DNA from: DASZXJ01 sp035545895
GTDB taxonomy: Bacteria; Planctomycetota; Phycisphaerae; Tepidisphaerales; Tepidisphaeraceae
Reading direction: 5' to 3'
Assembly (NCBI GenBank): GCA_035545895.1
Contig: DASZXJ010000041.1
Coordinates: 1-21,242 of the forward strand
DNA: 21,242 nt
Shown: piece by piece, positions 15,453 through 21,242 of the stretch
Numbering within the stretch: position 1 is the stretch's first letter
How the letters are laid out: the number at the start of each line of letters is the position of its first letter
Notes under the pieces: model-generated
Database searches by the model: none
Told to the model about the DNA's origin: nothing
What the model saw: the letters and a program-made list of their open reading frames with translations, nothing else
Program-made: the position numbers and the translations under genes

Positions 15453-16580
15453 ATGAAACTGCTCACCGGGCTGATTGCGATTTTGCTTCTCGCGCCATTG
15501 GCTGCGGGGCAGACGTCGCAAGCCTCAGTCCCGCAGACCCAGCCATCGGCATTCGAAATCGAGCGCTTATCCGAGCTGAAACGGGTTGAGGCCGAAGCGT
15601 CCACCCTGGCCGTCGTTCGCGAAGATTCCCTTTCCAAGATCGTCAAGATCGTCGTTGAAAACGACATGCTGGATGCACAAACCACCCTGCCGCAGCGCGA
15701 CGATGAAGTGCGAATTGAACTGCCCGATGTGAAAGGCGTGACCCGGATGAAATTCTTCGGTCGCCGCGGGCCGGACGATACACGCGGACCATTTTTCCAG
15801 GTCATCAATTACAACATGACCGATCCGAATATTGGTCAGGCCTATATCCACCTGGCCGCCTACGCCGGGCGATTTGCCCTTTCTCGCGATAGCGAATCCG
15901 AGCAAGGCACGCGTTCAGTGCAATTGATTCAGGATGCTCCGCCCAACCCAATCGATCCGCCCGCGACTCCTGAACTGCCGGTTCGACTTATCGTTTCAAA
16001 CGAGAACCCGCATCTTCGCATCAGGCTGGCCGCCACCGATTTCATCAGCCTGCGTGCGCAGCATCCCGATGAGATCGACCAATATGTCCGGCCCATCGCC
16101 CGTGAATTGCATCAGGAGCGCACCATGTTCGCCCTGCCGCGATCGCTGGGGTGGCAGATCGTTGGAATGGATTACACGCCCGACGAAGTCACCGCAGCGA
16201 GAATTCTCAAAATCATCACCCGGCTCGATGCCGACGATTTTCACGAACGACAGCAAGCGGTCGAAGAATTAAAACGCTTCGGACCCCTCGCCCAGCTTTC
16301 GCTGGCCAGGTTGGATACATCAAAATTCACTCTGCAGCAGAAAAGCGAAATCTCCGCGCTGATCGAGGAATCAAGTCATTTGCCGGCTGAAGAATTGCGT
16401 CCGCTTGCTTCAAATCGAAATCTGCTGGTGGACCTGCTCTACACCGATGACCCGGAACTTCGCCGACTGGTCATTGAACGACTCAACGTCGTGACCGGGC
16501 GAAAAATCGCGATTGACGAATTGGACGACAAAACGATCGATCAATTGAGGCGGGAAGTCATTCCGGCCACGCAACCGTAA
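15453..16580 (+). CDS. Secreted protein with helical-repeat C-terminus, function unknown
   Basis: A 375-aa protein with an N-terminal signal peptide (MKLLTGLIAILLLAPLAAG, likely cut near residue 19-20; no lipobox cysteine). The middle (about 60-190) is beta-rich with ELPDVKGVTRMKFFGRRGP and VRLIVSNENPHLRIRLAAT. Residues about 250-330 (RLDADDFHERQQAVEELKRF, then an Ala/Leu-rich helix) match the helical repeat style common in planctomycete secreted and WD-repeat proteins. It lies 16 bp after the 545-aa gene, so the two may work together in the envelope. No enzyme motif was found. Confidence 0.75.
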   Translation: MKLLTGLIAILLLAPLAAGQTSQASVPQTQPSAFEIERLSELKRVEAEASTLAVVREDSLSKIVKIVVENDMLDAQTTLPQRDDEVRIELPDVKGVTRMKFFGRRGPDDTRGPFFQVINYNMTDPNIGQAYIHLAAYAGRFALSRDSESEQGTRSVQLIQDAPPNPIDPPATPELPVRLIVSNENPHLRIRLAATDFISLRAQHPDEIDQYVRPIARELHQERTMFALPRSLGWQIVGMDYTPDEVTAARILKIITRLDADDFHERQQAVEELKRFGPLAQLSLARLDTSKFTLQQKSEISALIEESSHLPAEELRPLASNRNLLVDLLYTDDPELRRLVIERLNVVTGRKIAIDELDDKTIDQLRREVIPATQP

Positions 16581-16590
16581 ATAAATTAAC

Positions 16591-16614
16591 GCGGCCCTGC
16601 GGGCCGCCGCTAAA
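16591..16614 (-). repeat. REP-like hairpin (TTTAGC head, copy D), possible terminator
   Basis: A 7-bp stem GCGGCCC/GGGCCGC (16591-16597 with 16601-16607) closes a TGC loop and is followed by CGCTAAAC. Reading the minus strand gives TTTAGCG next to the hairpin, the same head as at 217, 7397 and 7457. It sits between two convergent genes. On the minus strand the stem is followed by GTTAATTTATTT, so it could also end the kinase transcript. Confidence 0.55.
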
Positions 16615-16637
16615 CGGGGTTTCGGGTCACTAACTTA

Positions 16638-17504
16638 TTATACTTCGTATTGTGTTTCCTCAATCGAAGGCGTGGGATTGTTCTGCTTTTGCATGACGTG
16701 CTTGGCAATTTCCAACCGCTGAATCACCGCATCCATGTCCTGCGGACGCTTTTGGGCGCGGGTGGCGACGCATTCCATGACGAGGTTTGACAGGGCAGTG
16801 GGAACCTTCGGATTCAGATCCTGCGGCGAATCGATCCGGGTATCCAGCAGAAAGCTGTTCTCTCCCTTTTTATTCACCGTGTAAAGCGTTGGAATATGTT
16901 TGCCGGTCAAAACCCAGTAAAGGGTCGCGCCAAGGTTAAATACATCCGTCTGGATACCGACCGGCTTGCGCGCCACCTGCTCAGGAGCAATGAAGTCCGG
17001 TGTTCCCTGGATGCGTTCCTTGACCGTGCCGATTTTGCAGCTTTGGCCGAAATCGATGACTTTCACCTTGCCCGTGTCGCTGCGCATGATGTTGTTGGGC
17101 TTCATGTCGCAGTGCACGTAACCCATCTGGTGCATCGCCCGCATGCCCTCGGCGACCTGTATAAAGCAGTCGCAGGCGTCCATCACCTCAGCCGGCGGGC
17201 GAACATCCAGCGGCTTGCCATCCACCAGTTCCATGACCATGAAGGCTTCGCTGACTTTCATCAACAGGGTTTTGGTAATTTTCAGATCGTAACTTCGGCG
17301 AAGATTGGGGTGGGTGAATTGCCGGCTGATCTCAAACTCCGTCTCCATCTGCTCGATGAAACGAAGATCCTTGGGCCCTTCGCGCACAACGTGCTTCAGC
17401 GCGAAGACCTGACGGGTCTCCGGGTCCTGGACAAGGTAGATGGTGCTGCGCGCACCCTCTCCCAAGCGCTCCAGTACCTCATAGTGGAGGAGTTTTTGGG
17501 CCAT
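16638..17504 (-). CDS. Ser/Thr protein kinase (Hanks type, non-RD)
   Basis: A 288-aa protein that is essentially a bare kinase domain without transmembrane segment or sensor. Motifs in order: GEGARSTIYLV (15-25, glycine loop), K37 in FALKHV, HCDMKPNN (131-138, catalytic loop with Cys in place of the Arg of HRD), IDFGQS (150-155, DFG), FIAPEQ (171-176, APE). The catalytic Lys, Asp, Asn and DFG Asp are intact, so activity is expected. The missing Arg means activation-loop control may differ from RD kinases. ATG at 17504 is chosen because the family sequence begins MAQKLLHYEVLERLG; in-frame GTG (17540) and TTG (17564) would add 12 or 20 residues. No substrate or phosphatase gene is adjacent. Confidence 0.9.
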   Translation of the reverse strand: MAQKLLHYEVLERLGEGARSTIYLVQDPETRQVFALKHVVREGPKDLRFIEQMETEFEISRQFTHPNLRRSYDLKITKTLLMKVSEAFMVMELVDGKPLDVRPPAEVMDACDCFIQVAEGMRAMHQMGYVHCDMKPNNIMRSDTGKVKVIDFGQSCKIGTVKERIQGTPDFIAPEQVARKPVGIQTDVFNLGATLYWVLTGKHIPTLYTVNKKGENSFLLDTRIDSPQDLNPKVPTALSNLVMECVATRAQKRPQDMDAVIQRLEIAKHVMQKQNNPTPSIEETQYEV

Positions 17505-17736
17505 TAGAGCTAGTTCCACCCCTGGGTCGGTCTTGCTCACGCCCGAACGGTGGGAATCGGACAATGATTTCCATCAAACGACGGCTGATAAGGGGATTCG
17601 ATGATCAGCAACCGCCGCGAGGTCGGACGGACCCATACGACAACATCACATGTGTTAGCGTAGGGCAAAGATTCGCCGGATGCAAGCAATTACGAATGCT
17701 GCGAGGGTTCGCTTTAAATGAGAATTGGCAGGTGCC

Positions 17737-17757
17737 CCGTTTTAGAGGTCAAAACGG
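17737..17757. repeat. Small inverted repeat after the PGRP-like gene
   Basis: CCGTTTT and AAAACGG form a 7-bp stem around a 7-base loop, eight bases after the stop of the minus-strand gene ending at 17765. No T-run follows, so a terminator role is uncertain. The rest of 17505-17764 shows no gene. Confidence 0.3.
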
Positions 17758-17764
17758 ATGGTCT

Positions 17765-18379
17765 TCAGGGGAGCAACTGCTCTTTGAATGCGGTCATCGG
17801 GAAATATCGGCCCGTTCCCGCAGCCGAATTGGCATCGGCCAGAAGCACCACATCCTGCGAACGGATGCCAAGCCGGCCCTGTAAAGCGCTCACCAGGCTC
17901 TGAATCCGGCGAAGCTGCATCGGCGTGGGCATGCTGTGATCGAAATCGCCTACCAGGCAAATGCTGATGCAGGCGGCGTCGATATCGCCGGCTCCAACCG
18001 GAGGGGCAGCAGAAAGCTGGCGATCCCAGCGCGGGCAGATTTGCACCTGTCCGTCGGCGGCGCCGTCGCCGTTGCCGATAACAAAGTGGTCGCCCATGCC
18101 AATCGCCTGCTGCTCGCCAGCCAAGGCGCTGCCCGATGGAGTGCGGCTATGGTGGATGTAGATGTACTTCCAACGGCCAGGCTTGGCTTCAATCTGCGTC
18201 TGGAACACCGAGGCCATGGATTCGGGCGCATCGACGGCAAAAAGGGTATTTGACGCCTCTGGCCGCAAGGGCGCCGGTGCGATGGCCAATAACAGGGCGC
18301 TGGTCAGCGTCAGGACGCCCACCAATGTGCCGAACACGATGACCTTGCGATTGGCCTGCTTTTTCTTTGATTTGCCCAC
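17765..18379 (-). CDS. N-acetylmuramoyl-L-alanine amidase/PGRP-like membrane protein lacking zinc ligands
   Basis: A 204-aa protein from GTG at 18379 (an in-frame TTG at 18394 would add five residues). A basic N-terminus (GKSKKKQANRK) precedes one transmembrane helix (about 13-35). The rest has the amidase_2/PGRP layout: RWKYIYIHHSRTPSGSA (about 69-85), GDHFVIGNGDG (about 96-106), CISICLVGDFDH (about 137-148), PTPMQLRRIQSLV. In active zinc amidases a GHRD-type His and a TxCPG Cys follow; here that part reads VLLADANSAAGTGRYFP, with neither. The first His pair (76-77) is retained. It probably binds rather than cleaves peptidoglycan. It is divergent from valS. Confidence 0.75.
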   Translation of the reverse strand: MGKSKKKQANRKVIVFGTLVGVLTLTSALLLAIAPAPLRPEASNTLFAVDAPESMASVFQTQIEAKPGRWKYIYIHHSRTPSGSALAGEQQAIGMGDHFVIGNGDGAADGQVQICPRWDRQLSAAPPVGAGDIDAACISICLVGDFDHSMPTPMQLRRIQSLVSALQGRLGIRSQDVVLLADANSAAGTGRYFPMTAFKEQLLP

Positions 18380-18504
18380 GACACATCCGTCCAATAAAAC
18401 GCCCCGCCTTTACTTCTGGACCATTCATCGGCAAGGCCGTGCGCGTCTTTGCAGAATTTCTAATAAGAATGCGTAATATGCAAGTCACCCATAAGCTGTT
18501 TACC

Positions 18505-18552
18505 CTGCCTCCCTCGCCCGGTAATCCGGGAGAAGGTTGGGATGAGGGTTCT
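18505..18552. repeat. Dispersed CCCGG-TAAT-CCGGG-type inverted repeat
   Basis: CCCGG and CCGGG (18517-18521 and 18526-18530) flank TAAT, with CTCCCTCG before and GAGAAGGTTGGGATGAGGG after. This is the same build as a widespread bacterial intergenic repeat in which CCCTC-rich and GAGGG-rich arms flank a CCGG core. It lies 35 bases ahead of the valS start, in the shared regulatory region of valS and the divergent PGRP-like gene. Confidence 0.6.
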
Positions 18553-18586
18553 TTTGAGGTTGAAACCCAAAGGTTTGAGGATTTGC

Positions 18587-21242
18587 ATGAGCACCGATCT
18601 GCCCAAAACATACGATCCCGCCGTCATTGAACCACAGGCGTATGACGTCTGGATCAAGGAACGCGCATTTCATGCCGATCCAACCGCCCCGGGAAAGCCT
18701 TATTCGATCGTCATCCCCCCGCCCAACGTCACCGGCGCCCTGCACCTGGGCCACGCGATCAACAACACACTTCAGGACATCCTCACTCGCGTTCATCGCA
18801 TGATGGGCGACAACACCGTGTGGATTCCCGGCATCGACCACGCGGGCATCGCCACCCAAGCGGTTGTGGAACGAACGATCAAAGAACAAGAAGGAAAAGA
18901 TCGCTACTCGCTTGCGCCATCGCGAGAGGAAAGCCGCAACGAACTCATTCGCAGAATCTGGCAATGGAAAGAGCAGTATGGCAATCGCATCGTCGACCAA
19001 CTCAAAAAACTGGGATGCAGCTGCGATTGGGATCGCACGCGATTCACGCTGGATGAGATGTGCGCCCGCGCGGTCCGCGAAACGTTCTTCAAGCTATTCA
19101 AAGATGGTTTGATTTATCGCGGCAAACGCTTGGTGAATTGGGACATTCACCTGCAAACGTCAATCAGCGATGACGAGATTTATCACGAAACGGTGAAGAC
19201 GAATCTGTGGCATATCAAGTACCCGATCGTGGATGTGCAGGCAGGCAGCGGGCAGCAGGCAGCGGGCAGTAAAGAGTCCGGGCTGCCAGCCGCCAGCCGC
19301 CAGCTGCCAGCTGAATTTATGGTGGTGGCAACAACACGTCCCGAAACGATGCTCGGCGACACAGCCGTCGCGGTTCACTCCGAAGACCCGCGCTGGAACT
19401 GGGCCATCGGTAAATCCGTCAAGTTGCCGCTCACGGGTCGTCTTGTCCCGATCATCGCCGATGACATTCTCGTTGATCCCAAATTCGGCACGGGCGTGGT
19501 GAAGGTCACGCCCGCCCACGATCCCAACGACTACGCCGTCTGGCAACGCCACCAGGGCAAGCCGGACCAGATCGACCTGATCAACATCCTGAACCCCGAT
19601 GGCACGCTGAACGAAAACGCCGGCGCGTACAAGGGAATGAAACGGGACGCCGCGCGCAAAAAAGTCGTCGAAGACCTCGGCGAACTTTTGCTGAAGGAAG
19701 AACCCTACGAAACCCAGGTCGGCCACAGCGACCGCAGCAAAACGGCCGTCGAGCCATACCTCAGCGATCAATGGTTCGTCAAAATGGCTCCGCTGGCCGA
19801 GCCGGCGCTGGAAGTCGTGCGCAATGGCACGATCAAATTCTTCCCGGAACGACATGCCCAGCAATACCTAAGCTGGCTTGGCGAGAAAAGAGATTGGCCG
19901 ATCTCCAGACAGCTTTGGTGGGGACATCGGATTCCTGTGTGGAGCCGAATGCAAGGCTACTCCGGAATGGAAGAAGCCAAGAAATACGGACAAACGCTGG
20001 GTCAGATTCATCGCTGGCAAAATGAAGGCCGAAGTCAAATAATTGAGTTCAATAAGACAAGCACTCATTCTCAATCACCGAACGGAATGCCTATTCACAC
20101 GACGACCATTGACCGTCTCGTTGATCCAAAAACATATGTCTGTGTTCGTGAAGACGATCGTGAGGTTATCGCATTCCTCGAGGCTAACGGTTTCATCCAA
20201 GACCCCGACGTCCTCGACACCTGGTTCAGCAGCGCCCTGTGGCCGCACAGCACGCTGGGCTGGCCGGAGCAGACGGATGCACTGGCGAAATGGTATCCCA
20301 CCAGCGTCCTGCTGACCGGGCGGGACATCATTACGCTTTGGGTCGCGCGAATGGTGATGACGGGGATGTACAACATGGGCGATCGAGCGGGCAGCGGGCA
20401 GCAGGCAGCAGGCAGTAAAAATTCCGGACTGCCAGCCGCCAGCCGCCAGCCGCCAGCTTCTCTCGGTATTCCCTTCGCTCACGTCGCCATCAATCCCACC
20501 ATTCTCGACGGCAAAGGCGAGCGCATGTCCAAATCCAAGGGCAATGGCGTGGACCCGGTGGAGATTATCGAAACCCACGGCGCGGACGCTTTGCGTTTCA
20601 CGCTTACCCACATGGCCACCGAAACGCAGGATGTCCGCCTGCCGGTGAAAAAACTCCCCAACGGCAAAAACACGAGCGAAAAATTCGACCTCGGTCGGAA
20701 CTTCTGCAATAAACTATGGAACGCTGCCCGCTTTGTGCTGGGTTCTTTAGCCACAGAGAACACAGAGAAGAAAAATCAAATTAATTCCTCTGTGTCCTCT
20801 GTGAACTCTGTGGCTCTCTCTCTCGCCGACAAATGGATCATCTCGCGCTTCAACGCCACCGTGAAAGAAATCGACGATGCGCTGGCCGTCTATCGTTTCG
20901 ATCAATACGCCCGCGCGGTCTACCAATTTTTCTGGAACGACTTCTGCGACTGGTACGTCGAAGCCTCCAAGTCGGCAATGAAAGACCCGGCTCGTGCTAC
21001 CCAGACAGCGCAAGTGCTCGCAGCCGTGCTCGATGGTGCGTTGCGATTGCTTCACCCGATCATTCCATTCATTACCGAAACGATCTGGTGGCGGCTGAAC
21101 GAAGTGCGCCCGCGGCGTGGAATTGCCGGACAAATTGACTGCCCGCCCAGCCCGCGCCTGATCAAAGCCGCCTGGCCCCAAGCCAGGCCCATCGACGAAG
21201 CCGCCGAGCATGTCTTCCCGCGCTTGCAGGATGTCATCAGCG
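18587..21242 (+). CDS. valS: Valyl-tRNA synthetase, cut by the right edge, with three repeat-derived inserts
   Basis: At least 885 codons are open to the window edge. The enzyme attaches valine to tRNA-Val. HLGH (53-56, HIGH motif), the editing domain ATTRPETMLGDTAVAVH (248-264), WWGHRIPVW, DPDVLDTWFSSALWP, RMSKSKGN (646-653, KMSKS) and the anticodon-binding segment FCDWYVEASK are present. Three insertions stay in frame: AGSGQQAAGSKESGLPAAS (218-242), its near copy at 601-624, and ATENTEKKNQINSSVSSVNS (722-744). They fall ahead of the editing domain motif, before KMSKS, and between the core and the anticodon-binding domain. All conserved motifs are intact around them, so the enzyme is probably functional and the inserts are likely surface loops. 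The cysteine pairs common after WWGHRIP are absent. The ATG at 18587 has AGGATT nearby but no strong ribosome site. Confidence 0.93.
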   Translation, partial: MSTDLPKTYDPAVIEPQAYDVWIKERAFHADPTAPGKPYSIVIPPPNVTGALHLGHAINNTLQDILTRVHRMMGDNTVWIPGIDHAGIATQAVVERTIKEQEGKDRYSLAPSREESRNELIRRIWQWKEQYGNRIVDQLKKLGCSCDWDRTRFTLDEMCARAVRETFFKLFKDGLIYRGKRLVNWDIHLQTSISDDEIYHETVKTNLWHIKYPIVDVQAGSGQQAAGSKESGLPAASRQLPAEFMVVATTRPETMLGDTAVAVHSEDPRWNWAIGKSVKLPLTGRLVPIIADDILVDPKFGTGVVKVTPAHDPNDYAVWQRHQGKPDQIDLINILNPDGTLNENAGAYKGMKRDAARKKVVEDLGELLLKEEPYETQVGHSDRSKTAVEPYLSDQWFVKMAPLAEPALEVVRNGTIKFFPERHAQQYLSWLGEKRDWPISRQLWWGHRIPVWSRMQGYSGMEEAKKYGQTLGQIHRWQNEGRSQIIEFNKTSTHSQSPNGMPIHTTTIDRLVDPKTYVCVREDDREVIAFLEANGFIQDPDVLDTWFSSALWPHSTLGWPEQTDALAKWYPTSVLLTGRDIITLWVARMVMTGMYNMGDRAGSGQQAAGSKNSGLPAASRQPPASLGIPFAHVAINPTILDGKGERMSKSKGNGVDPVEIIETHGADALRFTLTHMATETQDVRLPVKKLPNGKNTSEKFDLGRNFCNKLWNAARFVLGSLATENTEKKNQINSSVSSVNSVALSLADKWIISRFNATVKEIDDALAVYRFDQYARAVYQFFWNDFCDWYVEASKSAMKDPARATQTAQVLAAVLDGALRLLHPIIPFITETIWWRLNEVRPRRGIAGQIDCPPSPRLIKAAWPQARPIDEAAEHVFPRLQDVIS
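19241..19312 (+). repeat. 72-bp palindromic repeat inserted in valS (copy 1)
   Basis: The left half is made of GGCAGC/GGGCAGCA units and the right half of CTGCCAGCCGCCAGC units, forming a long imperfect hairpin around AAAGAGTCCGGG. It is translated in frame as AGSGQQAAGSKESGLPAASR plus QLPA. By eye it matches copy 2 (20387-20458) at 66 of 72 positions. The repeat lies just ahead of the editing-domain motif. Confidence 0.85.
20387..20458 (+). repeat. 72-bp palindromic repeat inserted in valS (copy 2)
   Basis: Same orientation and reading frame as copy 1; the peptide differs at two residues (E to N and L to P). It lies after TGMYNMGDR and before the SLGIPFAHV segment leading to the KMSKS motif. 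Its six base differences from copy 1 include four that are silent or conservative in the palindrome. Confidence 0.85.
20749..20815 (+). repeat. CACAGAG-type palindromic repeat inserted in valS
   Basis: The left arm AGCCACAGAGAACACAGAG pairs with the right arm CACAGAG-type complement ending CTCTGTGGCT: the outer 10 bp match perfectly, then two mismatches, then seven more. The spacer is A/T-rich. It is translated in frame as ATENTEKKNQ followed by INSSVSSVNSVAL. It is unrelated in sequence to the two 72-bp repeats and related in style to the CACAGAT repeat at 81-111. Confidence 0.8.

Noticed and set aside
19241..20815. Repeats in valS as evidence of a pseudogene
   Set aside because: All three are in frame, no stop codon is introduced and all ValRS motifs are intact.

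Overview
The window looks like a chromosomal segment of a planctomycete, most likely of the class Phycisphaerae or a close relative. This rests on several clues: a pseudopilin with the planctomycete-style C-terminal 'YGDGHVDF' motif, a Ser/Thr kinase with an HCD catalytic loop, a secreted protein with the alpha-helical repeat common in that phylum, a membrane-anchored GspE/PilB-like protein, weak or absent Shine-Dalgarno sites at many genes, and many dispersed palindromic repeats. Taxonomy is inferred from this style, not from a marker-gene tree.

Layout. 1-438 is repeat-rich DNA without a credible gene. 439-1333 carries a PD-(D/E)XK-like orphan and two tiny membrane proteins (71 and 43 aa). 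1350-2367 (minus) is a luciferase-like monooxygenase broken by one frameshift. 2452-5973 (minus) is a two-gene unit: a membrane-anchored GspE/PilB-like protein that has lost its Walker A lysine, Walker B glutamate and His-box histidine, followed by a CvpA-like membrane protein with a large extracytoplasmic part. 6093-7343 (plus) holds pgsA and coaD. 7344-7886 is a long non-coding stretch with a REP-like double hairpin, a possible promoter and small stems ahead of a pseudopilin gene (7887-8780), which ends at a strong intrinsic terminator. 8908-9978 (minus) is an Mrp/ApbC ATPase, divergent from a cardiolipin-synthase-like phospholipase D protein (10085-11314). 11320-12606 (minus) is an EAL-domain c-di-GMP phosphodiesterase and 12784-13650 (minus) is dapF. 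13799-16580 (plus) is a pair: an unrecognised 545-aa protein, then a secreted 375-aa protein. 16638-17504 (minus) is a Ser/Thr kinase, 17765-18379 (minus) a peptidoglycan-recognition/amidase-like protein without its usual zinc ligands, and 18587 to the right edge is valS.

The gene set is mostly housekeeping: phospholipid headgroup synthesis (pgsA and a cardiolipin-synthase-like gene), CoA (coaD), lysine/peptidoglycan precursor (dapF), Fe-S carrier (mrp) and translation (valS). Signalling and envelope genes are mixed in (EAL, kinase, pseudopilin, GspE-like/CvpA-like pair, PGRP-like).

The two most unusual things are these. First, the valS frame contains three in-frame insertions made of dispersed palindromic repeats; two are 72-bp copies differing at six positions, and the third belongs to a different repeat type. 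Second, the GspE/PilB-like protein keeps its fold signatures and its paired CxxC motifs but has lost its ATP-hydrolysis residues and gained N-terminal membrane segments, and it is paired with a CvpA-like partner. Several REP-like hairpins share a TTTAGC head and may be one mobile repeat family. No CRISPR array, tRNA, rRNA or intact transposase was seen.
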